Assembly (NCBI RefSeq): GCF_031755915.1
Contig: NC_083379.1
Coordinates: 14,989,501 to 15,053,500, forward strand
Length of the DNA stretch: 64,000 nt
Direction: 5' to 3'
From: Ziziphus jujuba
Taxonomy: Eukaryota > Streptophyta > Magnoliopsida > Rosales > Rhamnaceae
Shown here: one piece after another, positions 1 through 11,564 of the stretch
Position numbering within the stretch: the first letter of the stretch is position 1
Layout of the letters: every line of letters starts with the position of its first letter
The notes under the pieces: generated by a model
Databases searched by the model: none
Told to the model about the DNA's origin: nothing
What the model saw: the letters and a program-made list of their open reading frames with translations, nothing else
Translations under genes and position numbers: made by a program

Positions 1-904
1 ATCATTAGATTTTTAGCACTAAAAACAAAAGTAAACAAAATACTTTAAATTAATATTGTTATATATCATTTGGTTATTTTATCCCTAATTGTATACAAGT
101 ATATATATGTAGACTCCTTTTATGATATCAACATTTATATTTTTTTAACATGTCTACATCCGTAAAAAAAAACTATGGTTTTTAAGAAACTGTCATCACT
201 GCTATCAATAAAAATGATGATTTTTTAAAAAATGATCATTTTTGCAAACATCTAAACATTAAAAAAGTGCAAATGTTCGCACCGTATAATCACCATATAT
301 ATATACACAATATTAATAAAATTATTATATCCTAATTATAAAATCAGGATATAGGACAAACCATTTAGGATAAATTGATAATTTATACTTAATTTTGATT
401 ACTTTGTTCTGTATTTTAACTTTATAAAATCACAATATATTTATAGAATAATTATTATATATTTAAATATAATTCAATAACGATTTATAAACCAACGATC
501 AGCTACCCCTCCAAAAGAAAATTTAAAAAATAAAAATAAAAATAAAAAGGTACAAACACACCGACCTACTTTCATCTAAATAGGCTCTGGCTAGCCACAT
601 TCATTCTCTAATGATTCAATGAAGATATTAAAATTCATGACTATATATGAACAACTTTGATATTTATAAAAATGCATCTTATCTAGATAACCAATTATCA
701 TAAGAAATATTTTATTTATATTTTTAGAGGTTTGGGACAAATACAAAAGTTTTCCTCACATTTCCAATAATTCCATCCGCGCCTCCCACCTTTCTTTTCT
801 CTTTGGTATGACAATTTAAATTACCCTTATACTTTTAAAATTAAATTACCTTTAAATGACTTGTGAGGTTTTTTTCTTTTTGTTAAAATTATTTTGTGAT
901 AGTT
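1..904. other. AT-rich intergenic DNA, no gene seen
   Basis: No coding potential is visible. Bases ~8-75 resemble 9198-9260 (shared core around TACTTTAAATTAATATTG), so an unclassified repeat fragment lies at the window edge. Bases ~805-870 resemble ~7035-7100 inside the Mutator-like element at 6897-10009, so this stretch probably derives partly from a related element whose ends are not recognisable here. Confidence 0.5.
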
Positions 905-907
905 TAG

Positions 908-1308
908 CAAAAATTAATTTGAAGATTTGATAGTTTTGTTTATATGTATTTTTAATTAATTTTATTTAAACTATATGATAATTCTTCAATTGAAAAAAAA
1001 AAAACTATATGATACTTTTAATTAGATAAGTTTCTTTAACTAAATGATAATTTGTGAAATATATTTAACTAAGAGTATTAAAATGTGTAAAATATATTTA
1101 ACTAAATCTATTATATTTTTTCAAATATGTTTAATTAAATGAATGTGTCAAATGTATAACTTACTTTAGAAGCTTATTTTAATTAAAATTATCTATAATT
1201 TTAAAAAATAAAAAATTATCATATAGTTTAAATAAAATTAATAAAAATACATGAAGAAACAAAAGTAATCAAAATGAAAAAATTTTGAAGTCTTCAAATT
1301 AATTATTG
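908..1308. repeat. Foldback / MITE-like inverted repeat
   Basis: The left arm (about 908-989) and right arm (about 1215-1308) are imperfect inverted repeats. Both contain the block ATTTTATTTAAACTATATGA or its complement, and both end outward in AATTAATTTGAAG. About 225 bp of AT-rich sequence separates the arms. No clear target duplication was found, so the class is unknown. Confidence 0.5.
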
Positions 1309-2410
1309 CATAAAAAGAAAGAACAGGAAGTTTATAAGACTTGGAAGTTGAAAGATGTTGTCACTAATGTGGCAAAATATCTATTTAACAGATAATGTTT
1401 CTTAAAAATTATTTTCCAATGGGTTTTGCTCAAAATAAAATTCGCTAATGTGTACAATATTGTAAATGGTTTGTTGTTTTATTTTTTTTAAAAAATTTTA
1501 TTCCCTACTTTTAGGAATTTTTTCCCTTCATTCACCATTCGTTCATCAATATAACTATGCCATTCCTTCACTTACACTTTTGGCCTTTTGAGTTTATTTG
1601 ATTGTTCTTCATTATCCTTTTTTTTATTTTTTTATTTGGTATGTTGAAATATGGTGATCTTGCCACAATGTGCAAGGTAATTCGATTACACTTGCACTCT
1701 TTGTTTTGCAACATCAAAGACCAAAAATTATTTATGTTTATGCATTTTATTTTATCTTGTAATGTTTAAGAACAATATCTTTTTTGTAATGCCCTAAACT
1801 CATTAACTATAGCTTAGGGTCTTTTTGTCTATTTGCTGGAATTGTATTTCCAGCAACATAAGTCCACTTCCTTGGATGCCGTTTGAAGAAGGTTTGGGAT
1901 TTGGATCTGAATTTTGGATATAATAAACTAGAAATGCAGAGGAAGCAGCAGCAAAAAGAATGGTCCAATTTGGAGCTGAGAAGGCTGACTTAAGCCCTAA
2001 ACAATCTGACCCTTGTGCAGTTTTGTTGCCCAGAAATCTAGACAAAATGCCTCGGGTTTGATTATTTTGGAATGGGTAAATGGACTTTGTTTTATCTGAT
2101 TTTTGGCTAGAACACAGTTTAATATTCAAAAAGGCTTCCCTCCAATTTTCAAGTCAAATGGAGCTGGGTTTCAAATTCAAATGCCTCAAACAAGCTGAAC
2201 TGCCCATTAAAGAAGGTTTCTTACATGCCCAGCACATTGATTAGAGTTAGTTGAGGTAATTTGGCTTGGTTGGTTACTTTTAATGGTTTTGTATTTATTG
2301 CTCAATATAGCAGCATGTCTTATTGACTTTTTTGATGTATTTAAAAGTATGAAAATTGTAATGAAAACGTGAGGAAGTAATATTCAAAAATTTTGAAAAA
2401 CAACAATTTT

Positions 2411-2444
<34 letters not shown>

Positions 2445-2784
2445 TACTACATTTGTTTTCTTCTTCTTCCCAAAAGCTAACAACCTTCTCAAGAACCCCA
2501 AACCTCCATTAAAAACCAGAAACAAAACCTTAACAAACCCAAAAAACAAAATCAAGAACCAAGAACCAACAACAATCGTTCTTGATTAACACCTTGAATG
2601 ATTGTGCTCTAGGGTACAGCAACATAAACCTACACCAAATTCCATCATGGTATTGTTCTCTCTTTGTTTATATATATATATATATATACAATAATGATTT
2701 AGTGAGCTACCTAATCACTTTATCATAGGTTGTTTAAGGGTAGAATTGAAAAATCATTTATGGCAGTATTAATTTAAAGCATTT
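1309..2784. other. Intergenic DNA with simple repeats, no gene seen
   Basis: No protein similarity is recognised. The stretch contains a small hairpin at 1834-1855 (stem TGCTGGAA / TTCCAGCA), a (CT)n run at about 2411-2441 and a (TA)n run at about 2671-2689. The motif 'atgccctaaac' occurs at about 1790 and again at about 3914, which hints at remnants of one decayed repeat, but no LTR ends or primer site could be established. Confidence 0.4.
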
Positions 2785-3054
2785 TTAATTTTTTTTTTTA
2801 ACATTAAAAAGCTTGAGCAAGACTCTCAAGAAGTTTGGCATACGCTGGGCTAGTATGAGGTCCAAATGTGTTAAGAATTTTAGCATGAGTGATGGGATAG
2901 GGAAATGAAGGCCTATTCTGAGAGGAATTTCATGGAAGCATGTGAAGCCGCCATGGTCAAAAAGCGGGGACTCATTTTCATCGGCATAGTTGACAAAAAT
3001 GTTAAAAACGTTGTATTTCTTACCGACCTTTAAGAATTGCTCAGGATTATTCAT
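2785..3054 (-). pseudogene. Decayed plant gypsy-type gag-like fragment
   Basis: An 89-codon minus-strand frame contains a stretch resembling the 'putative gypsy-type transposon' N-terminal domain of plants: GGFTCFHEIPLRIGLHFPIP followed by a hydrophobic segment and LAQRMPNFLRVL. In intact relatives this domain precedes gag-pol or transposon-derived host proteins. Here no adjoining gag, reverse transcriptase or transposase frame is visible, and the frame ends in a lysine/asparagine tail read through an A-rich tract. I see it as an isolated relic. The assignment rests on remembered family resemblance only and could be chance. Confidence 0.35.
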
Positions 3055-5328
3055 TTATGATCGGTACATGACTGGGTCCTTTTTTGCTTCCCCCTTTTGA
3101 TGACGACAAAGGGCAGCTTGCTCAGCAGAGACTTAGGAAGAGGTAATTGTTTCCCCTCCCGCACTTTAGGAACTACCGGGATTAGAATAGATAGAGGCTT
3201 GCCTTTCCAATTCCTCTGCCTTATCTTCAACTATTAATATTAGGCAATCCTATTGGCCTATCTTAAGAAGATTTATATTCATTTATTTGTCTATACAAGT
3301 TGACTGAATTAGATGCATTCGAAGACAATGCTGATGACCAATATGGTAGAGGGAAATACTTAGTAAAAAATTAAAATGTTCCTTAGGGATGTAGAAAAAC
3401 AACAAAACAAGGAATTCAAATACAAATTTGAATCTAAAGATAACATCAACCTGCGAAAGTTGAAGAAGATAAGCAACACGAAGAGCATGAAGAGCTTGAA
3501 GAAAAGTTTTAGGCAGTGGACAAGAAGTTGAAATTTCTCTGGAAGGATGGTGTTCACAGTATCGTCGAACAAGATTTGAAGAAAGGTGGTAGCATAGGGT
3601 TTAAATCTTTGAAACAGCGCAAGACAAAGGTGGTAGCATAGGGATTAAATCTTTGAAACAAAGCAAGACTTTTTCTCTGTTTGCAAATAATTGGAAGTTT
3701 TGCAGAGGATGAGAAATTTGTGTCTACGGTGAAAAATGAAGAAGAAAGGTGAATGGCGAAGTGTACATAGGGAGACATGGACTTATGAGATGGAGATCTA
3801 TAATTTTGAATCAACAGTCAGGATTGAGGGAACTTTGACGTGAAAAGGGTAGAAGTAATTGCAGTGTTTGTGAATAAGAATGGGTCATCATGTGGCAGGA
3901 ATGTTGGTTGAAATGCCCTAAACACGCCATATGAGCAATAATGAGGAATCTTTTGGGAATTGTGCAACTTTTGTCTTAGGACTAACACACTCCACAAGGT
4001 GAACTTTTCACCTGGAGGAGTGGCCGCTGACTATATGGATCAGTTTTGTCCCAAAGATAAAAGTTTGAACCTTGAATCAAGTGACATTAAATGTAGTCTT
4101 GAATAAGGTTCTTGTATTTTAGCCACAAACATTGTTAAGTCCAAGACTGATACGAAGCTTGGCTAGTAACAAGGGCCTGACTTTGACATAGAAGGGTCAA
4201 GCCTTTTTAGGTTAAGGAACAACTCAAATCAACTTATATTTTCGGCCTATTTTGATATGTTAAATTAGCTAAAATTGGCCTTTATTAAAAAGAACATCTG
4301 CTACCTGTCATAATTAAGGAAAGCACCCAAACCTCTCTTATGGAAACTATGCTGCTGAAAATTAGCTTGTAAAATAGAAATTAGAATTTTGGAAATAAGG
4401 TAATTTCCTAAATTCAAGGCTATGTGGATGAAGCCTATTAGGGTTTGGTGGGTTGGATTTCTTAAGGACCAAGAATTCCAATGCCTATATAAAAGAATGA
4501 AAAGTCAGGAAGTAGGTAAGTTATTCTACACATTACTCTCTCTAGATTTACTATAGGCATCCAAAATACAATTTGACTTGAACATCAAAGTGTTTTTGAC
4601 CAGCACCATACCGATGCCCAAGATATGTTCATGTGGGTTCTCTTTTACTGGAATCATAATTGGAATTACCATATAAAAAGGATTCGAAATTGTTCTTCTA
4701 CACTAACCACCCTTTAGTTTTTTGTATCTATCAAAGTAATAATATAGTTATCATTTTCTTCCAATTAATTTATCGGTTAAAAATTATAAACTTCTTACCA
4801 AAAGAATAATACTTAATCTGAGATGTTAATTTCAAATTAAGCCCTTCATATCCATACTATAAGATTGTAGATAAGTCCCCTCTAAAATAGAAATTATTGT
4901 AACCCTACTTAAAAAAAATTGACCATCATTAATTTGTTTACCATTAATCTATAAAACAGAAAAAAAAAAATTGACCAAAAGGCTAGAAAATTCATATTAT
5001 TTTATTTTATATTTTATAATTATAAAGATTGAAAAGGTAAGAAAAGGTGTATGATTTGTATGGTAATGAATAAAAGTTATGAATCATTCTCAGCATTATT
5101 CAAGGGATTGGCAAACTACAATTACTTGTATCATTTTTTTCTTTATTTTTACAAATTTGAAGGGTACAAATCCTATATTTCCGCACACAATTTGCTTAAG
5201 CTTACAAACTATATATCGTTGTTAGGAAATATAGGGTTAAACGTCTCTTGAACTATTAAATACTTTTATATTTTATTATCTAAATTTTAAAAAATGTCAT
5301 ATTACCACTTGAATTATTGTTTTTTTCA
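3055..5328. other. Intergenic DNA, probable decayed repeat
   Basis: No intact gene is seen. It includes a 44-bp direct tandem duplication (3582-3669, unit beginning AAAGGTGGTAGCATAGGG). The rest is unclassified; short open frames on both strands lack recognisable domains. Confidence 0.4.
3582..3669. repeat. 44-bp tandem duplication (2 copies)
   Basis: Copies start at 3582 and 3626. Both contain AAAGGTGGTAGCATAGGG and AAATCTTTGAAACA, differing at a few positions. Confidence 0.75.
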
Positions 5329-5337
5329 TTACTTTAA

Positions 5338-5819
5338 GGGATATTGGTAGCTGTTACCCCAACTTTATCGAGATTGATATATTATATTTCAAACTTTTTT
5401 TTCCTGACATTTTACACCTCAAACTTCCTTTTTGCTTACACCGTTGGTTTTTCTGTTAAAAATGCATAACAAATTGATCATGTGTCACATACGTGCTTAC
5501 CAAGTAAGGTTAAATCAGGCAATTTCATAAGTCTCATCATGTGCCTCTCACGTGTGTGATCGGTGATAAAACAAAATTGATATCTTAAGATTGGGATTTT
5601 GAGCGCCAAAAAAAACTGAGATTGGTCTTAGGGATTCATATATTGATCGTGATCTGATCAAAAAATCCCTCTACAACTCTCAAATCCCACCTCTCTGTCA
5701 CCGTCATCAATGGCAGTTAACCAATTTGGTCAAAAAATGAAGGAAAAAAAACCCAAATGGACATAATCTCAGAGCTTCTCGAAGAGCCTCCAAATGAAAG
5801 CGGCCTTGTGATTCTCTCT

Positions 5820-5860
<41 letters not shown>

Positions 5861-6517
5861 AGATCATCTCCTCTCTCCTCCTCCTCTATTCTCCTTCTGA
5901 AGGTACCGTCTTCTTTCTCTCTCCTCCTTTTTCCTTGTCTCTTAAATCCGCCATTACCACCACCATATCGAAGAAATTACCATCGGCCTTCCATCCTACC
6001 ACTGTCTCTCCCTCTACACCTCCGGTTCCGCCGATCTCCCCACCTCCAAAATAGTCACTTCCTTAATCGTGATATTATCCTCCTCACTACTCATTCTCTC
6101 TCCATAGCCTCCACCAAAGCTTTTTTCGTTAGGATTTTCAATCCCTGAATCAGAGTGTCTATGTTTGCGCTTTTTCCGATTATCCGTACGTTATGGTTTT
6201 TGGATTTTGGAAGACTGAAAGGATTATGAAGTGTTTGTATATAAAAAGGTTGCATCTTTGGTCGAGGTTTTAGGCTAATGTGTCATAGGAATTGGAGAAG
6301 GATCCTTGCTTCTAAATTCAAAACAAAGAAGTTACTTCGTTTAACCTTGCTTGATAAACACGTATATGACACATGATCATTTCCTTATGCATTATCAGCA
6401 GAAGAATCAACAGTTCAAGCAAAAAAGAAGTTTGGGATGCAAAATGCTAGGAAAAACAGTTCAGGATGCAATGCATCAACTTTGATAAAGTTTGGGATGC
6501 TTAGCTACCAATATCCC
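5338..6517. mobile_element. Non-autonomous Mutator-like element (candidate Pack-MULE)
   Basis: The ends are inverted copies starting GGGATATTGGTAGCT and ending AGCTACCAATATCCC. The similarity extends about 180 bp inward on each side: both arms carry AACTTTATC, TTTTTGCTT and TGATCATGTGTCA blocks in the same order. The element is flanked by 9-bp duplications with one mismatch (TTACTTTAA at 5329-5337, TTATTTTAA at 6518-6526). Long TIRs plus 9-bp duplications are the signature of Mutator-like elements. No transposase frame is visible. The ~800-bp centre is less AT-rich than its surroundings, has a (CT)n tract at about 5819-5858, and looks like a 5' UTR/first-exon fragment of unknown origin. Confidence 0.75.
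5819..5858. repeat. (CT)n microsatellite
   Basis: An uninterrupted run of CT dinucleotides inside the Mutator-like element. Confidence 0.9.
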
Positions 6518-6526
6518 TTATTTTAA

Positions 6527-6887
6527 TGCAATTCTTCAATTTTGTTAAAATAAATTTGGCAAAATTAGATCATAAACCTTAGATAAAATGAAACTAAATA
6601 AAGTTATTTTCCAATAACGTTATATTAATCATGTATGATTAATTTTATTCAACTCATCTATGAAAATGGCATAATCAAGTTGAAATAGTAATATGACACT
6701 TTTTAAAGTTTAGCTGGTAAAGTACAAAACATTTAATAGTTCATGGGTGTAAAATGTTTTAACACTATAATATATATTTTCAAGAGTTTTCCACAGTCCA
6801 ACCCAAATATATGATAAGACTTGTATTATTGAAACATAAATTATGCAAACATAGTCTATAAAAATGTAAAATTGGACTATAATACCA
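6527..6887. other. AT-rich spacer between two transposons
   Basis: Short AT-rich sequence between the target duplications of the elements at 5338-6517 and 6897-10009. Nothing coding is visible. Confidence 0.6.
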
Positions 6888-7663
6888 TTTTATAAAGGGT
6901 TATTTCCAACCGTAGTACTTGAGATTTAGCTAATATCAATTTAGCCTCTGCATTTTGAAACAATTCAGCTATAGCCTTCCTTGTCCATCTAGAGTTTCGA
7001 GCTTGCTTCTCTCTCTCTCTCTTTCTCTCTCTTACATGACAATTTAACTTACTTTTATACCCTCAAAATGGTAGCTTAAATTACCTTTATGCCCTTAGGA
7101 AAATTAAATTATTATTTAATTTGTTTTCAACTTTCAAATTTTTTGAATATAAAATAATAATTAATTTGAAAACGTTTAACTGATGTCATTTAAACTATAT
7201 GTTAATTTCCTAATTAAAAAAACAATCATATGTTAATTTCCCAAATATTAATTTTAAGAGTTAACTCCAACTGCAATAAATTTGAGTTTAATTTATACAT
7301 ATATATATATATTAGCAAAAAAATTCATTTTTCAATATACTAAATATTAATTTAATTATATTAAATTAAATAAAACCTCTAAGAGATAAATCAACAAGAT
7401 TTAAATGTTAAATATGAATTTTATAAAATAAATATAATAAAAACAAAAGTGATAAATAAACAAAATTTAAATATGAGTTTTATATAATAAAATTTATAAA
7501 TATGAGTTTTATGCATGATATCACTTTTGTTTTTATCATTTACATATATCATCTCATCCATATAAAATTTTTTTAAAAAGGTTAATAAAAATAAAGAAAT
7601 ATTTGTGTATATTAAATTATTTGTATTGAAATTCAATATTAATATTTTTTGTGATTAGTAATC

Positions 7664-8831
7664 AAGGTTTAAAATTTTGATATCGATAGAAATATCGAAT
7701 GTTCAAAATATGAAAATTTTTATGAAAATATCAGAAAGTATCGAATATTAATAAAAATTCACAAAAAATAATAGAACTTTTTGTTAAAAATTTAGAATTA
7801 ACTTATCCAATTAATCAATTATCAAACTGATTATAAAAATATTGAATAGATATTATATTTCTCTTAATCAATTTAATTTATAGTAAGTGGTAATGATCAT
7901 AAGTAAATTAATATTAACAAAAATATGCAAAAAAAGTATATACTTAATAAAAAAATTTTATCAATTAAGATAAAACAATTATTAAAATACTCATAGAATA
8001 CTTAGGTGGTTGAAAAAAAATTTTTTTTTTCTCGTTCTCATTTTGAGATGTAAAATATAAAATGTAATTATTAAAACATATATATTCATGATAAATTTTT
8101 ATATAATTATTAATATATCAATCATAAGGATCTTATATTAAATATAGTTGTCCTTGATGTTTAGTATAATATATTCTATCATATTTTTATTTTTATTTGT
8201 TTAATGTTATTAATTTTAATACAATCAATATTAATTCTACATAACATTGTATTTTCATGTTATTATTTTATATTATAATTTTGCTATCTTATATAATCAA
8301 CTATTAACGTATGATTATGGAATTCTAATTAATCCATCATATATAAAATGTATAGCAAGTATATATATATTTTATCAATAAATAGAACATTTCAAGGCTA
8401 TTCAGTTTAATCCATTCTATTTTGTTTATATCATTAAATATTTGAAAGATAATTAAAAAGTAATATATAAAGTTTATTTAGTAAAATAGTTTACTAAACA
8501 TCAATAAGATTTATGAATTTTTTTATAAAATTCTTTTTTTAAAAAAAATTTATAGATATTTTTAAAATTTCCATGAAAAATTCAAAAATTTATATAGAAA
8601 TTTCTGAAATTTCAATGGATATTATATATTTTCTAACCCAATTATTAAGGATTTGATATGGATATTTTGATGGAAATTTCCATAGAAATTTTGCCAAAAT
8701 TAAAAAATTTCGATGGATATTATAGAAATTTTATCCGTTTCCATTTAGAACCTAAATTTTCTTTTGACCCCTTAAAAAAATAAAAATTTTGGAGAAATTT
8801 CAATGGAAATTTCAGATTTTTAACACATTGT
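7664..8831. repeat. Repeat block rich in 'atttcnatggaaatttc' motifs, possibly nested
   Basis: Both ends carry diverged inverted versions of a GTTTAAAATTTTGATATCGA-like sequence. The right half repeats variants of AAATTTC, ATGGAAATTTC and AAATTTT many times on both strands. This suggests a small inverted-repeat element nested in the Mutator-like element, but no target duplication was identified. Confidence 0.35.
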
Positions 8832-9812
8832 GAATAATTATATTTCTTTCCTATTTACTATCCAATGTTACCTAAAATAAAAATAAAAATAAAAATTTTA
8901 AGGAAAAGCAAACGACAAAACAAATATAATTAAAAGAGTAATTAAATGGCATCCTATTAAAAATGATAATAAAGATAAAATAAAAAGTATTTGCTTGTAT
9001 ATAGATTTTTTATCGAACTAGTCGCTATCTAGCTCATCTTATGGTATTAAATATTAATATAGCATAAAACTAAATGAAGGTAAATAAAGAAATGTATAAA
9101 CTTTTCAATTTTTTTAAAGAAAAATCTAGTATTATTTGAACACCATGTAAAAATTTAATTGGAGTATATTAAAAGATTCACTTTCCTTTCCTAGGTTTTT
9201 AGTATTAAAAAACAAAAATAAAAAAAAAATACTTTAAATTAATATTGCTATATATAATTTACTGATCTTAGTCCTATATAGCCAATAATAAAAGTGAACT
9301 AAGTAGTCCACTACATCATTACTATATTTGTGTATATATATATATATATATTAAACTTTCAACCCAATGATTCCAATCACAACATGGCCATAGACTGTCA
9401 ATTTCAATATATTTCAATCTCAGTCTAAATAATAGTTTAAAAAATATATATCAATTTCAATCTTTGATTCTTCATCTTCAACTATGGCCACAGATTGTGA
9501 AAGCCAAATTCCTAAATAAAGCTGTGTTCTTCATTTCATTGATGGAATCAAGCTCCCAACGAGTGTAGATCAACTACACCATGCAATTGTGGGTGAGACA
9601 TGTTGGGTTGTTATCGACAATGAAAGGGGTTTTTCTTTGGGATAAATTTAGGATCTAGTTTGATTTTGGCACAAAAGGGTTTGGTCTAGTTTTTACAGAG
9701 ACAGAGAGAGAGAGAGATAGAGTCAAGGAGAAGAAGCGAATGATGGAAAAACAAGGAAAAAAAAAAACATAATTAGCTTTTTAATCAATTTTATTTGTAG
9801 TACACATTTTCC

Positions 9813-9816
<4 letters not shown>

Positions 9817-9847
<31 letters not shown>
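9817..9847. repeat. (AAT)n microsatellite
   Basis: About ten consecutive ATA/AAT triplets. Confidence 0.9.
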
Positions 9848-9848
<1 letters not shown>

Positions 9849-10363
9849 TATTTTTACTTTTTTTAAAATGTACAATTAGTTATCTGCCCTTTGACTATTA
9901 ATTTTAACAAAATATTCCAAATGATAGGGGCTACAATTGAATTGTTTGAAAATTGAGGAACTAAAATTGATTTAAGTTAAATCTCAAAGACTTCAATTGA
10001 AACTAACCCTTTTATAAAATATGTTATACAATTTATGATCCAATATTACCGATCTTATACATTAGGTTTGAACTGTACAAATTTACTATATTTTCTGCAT
10101 CAATTCCAAAATAAAGTATTTGCTAATTGCTCTTCCATGGAAGGGTTATAAATAAAATGCACTTATACACCCAACAAGTTGTAGGTTTAAAAATATCATG
10201 ATCCATCTGTCAATATTAGTGGCAGTTTGGAGAGGTTTAGTTCTCAACTTGTTGGGGCTTAATGGTCTCTCTTTGCATGAGAGTTTTTCTTCTTATGTTT
10301 CTTTCATGAGAGTATGTGTCTTTTCTTTAATCCTTATTGAAAAAGGTTTGTTATGTTTAACTT

Positions 10364-11038
10364 GTGTATGCTTCCATGGAGGAAGTCACAAACATATTTA
10401 AACAACATTTGCTTTTGACAGCTGAAGAAAGTTGCTCCCTTTCAATTCATCAATATGATCGGCAGAAAGGAGATGAAATTCTCACCTATTGTTTGTTGGT
10501 ACAAGTGCTAACTAGGTCTCATTTTAATAAAAGGGCTTTTTTAGATATGATGCAGTCTTTATGGGGTACATCTTTGCTAGTTTCATTCCGAGAATTAAGA
10601 GATTCTACTTTTCTTTATTGTTTACTTAATGGAGCTGAAAAGATGAGGATTTTGCCTTCATAACATTTTGATCACTCATTAGTGTTGATAGAGCAGATTT
10701 TCCGGGTTGTGCTCCCACATTGGTCATCAATCATGTTGTTTTTTGTTCGGTTCAATTTTATAATGTTCCTTTGTAGTGTATGTCAAGGTATGTGGGTGTG
10801 ACAATTGGCTCTAAATTGGGTGTGCTGATTAATATGGATTTTGATGAAATTTTCAAGGCAAATTCAGGCCTGTTCAATTTCAGATAATATTATGAGATCG
10901 TTATGGCATGGGGCAATGATGAGCATGGATGATTCTACAACTTTTTGGGTGGATTTCCAATACAGCCATTTGCCATATTTTTACTTCAAATGTCGTATGT
11001 TGGGACATGTGCAAAAGGATTGTGATGTGTGCATTTAA
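10364..11038 (+). pseudogene. LINE ORF1 remnant (DUF4283 plus CCHC knuckle)
   Basis: The frame at 10364-10663 starts MYASMEEVTN and contains LLVQVLTRSHFNKRAFLDMM, then a SFRELRDSTFLYCL segment. That is the arrangement of the DUF4283 RNA-binding domain of plant LINE ORF1 proteins. A second frame (10841-11038) ends FKCRMLGHVQKDC, a CCHC zinc knuckle in which the first cysteine of the usual CFKCG motif reads Tyr. ORF1 products bind LINE RNA in the ribonucleoprotein. The two pieces are in different frames with stops between them, so no functional protein is made. Confidence 0.7.
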
Positions 11039-11564
11039 GGATCTAATCATCACTATGGTGCTTGGCTAAAGGCTACTTTTTCTCTCAATCCTCTTCATCC
11101 TCAAAGTCTTTTTTTTACCATGGTGATGAGATGCTAGTGCTGTTGAAGTCGAAGAATTCCACCAACAATTTAATGGAGGAGGTTATTAAACAATTACCAT
11201 AGTGGTTGGGTAGTTTTGCATAATCGAAGGATGATATTGGTGTTGCACAGGATATTTTAAAGGCGCATGGTGCATGATATGGAGAAGGATTTAAACCATC
11301 CTATTCATCCACTGTATGCTAATTCGGATGCTAAGGTGGATGTTGACATGAAAAACAACTTAATTAAGCTTATTACTAATGGGAATCGACCACCACAAGT
11401 TACATATTATGTTGGTAGTGGATCAAAGAACTCTAAGCATTATGGATGGAAAAGTTTAAAGATTTCCAACAAAGTTTCGCTTTCTAAGGCAAGAAGATCA
11501 AATTATCTAATGTTTCCCATGTTGCTAATTCTCCATCCATGGTAAGGCTCAAAGAGTAGCTGCA

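Larger units (their letters stand above)
6897..10009. mobile_element. Mutator-like element, 3.1 kb, perfect 9-bp TSD
   Basis: The left end begins GGGTTATTTCCAACCG and the right end, read on the other strand, begins GGGTTAGTTTCAATTG. The similarity continues for about 100 bp and each arm has a CT- or GA-rich tract further in. The element is flanked by identical 9-bp direct repeats TTTTATAAA (6888-6896 and 10010-10018). No transposase or captured gene is recognised in the AT-rich interior, so it looks non-autonomous. The interior includes a block of imperfect repeats at about 7664-8831 that may be a separate nested element. Confidence 0.75.

Noticed and set aside
1834..1855. Hairpin TGCTGGAA...TTCCAGCA as a regulatory element or miRNA
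   Set aside because: An eight-base stem is too short for a miRNA precursor and there is no linked gene.
2590..2700. Possible 5' UTR and start codon (ATGG at 2647) after a (CT)n tract
   Set aside because: The frame after this ATG is short, with no exon structure or known protein following.
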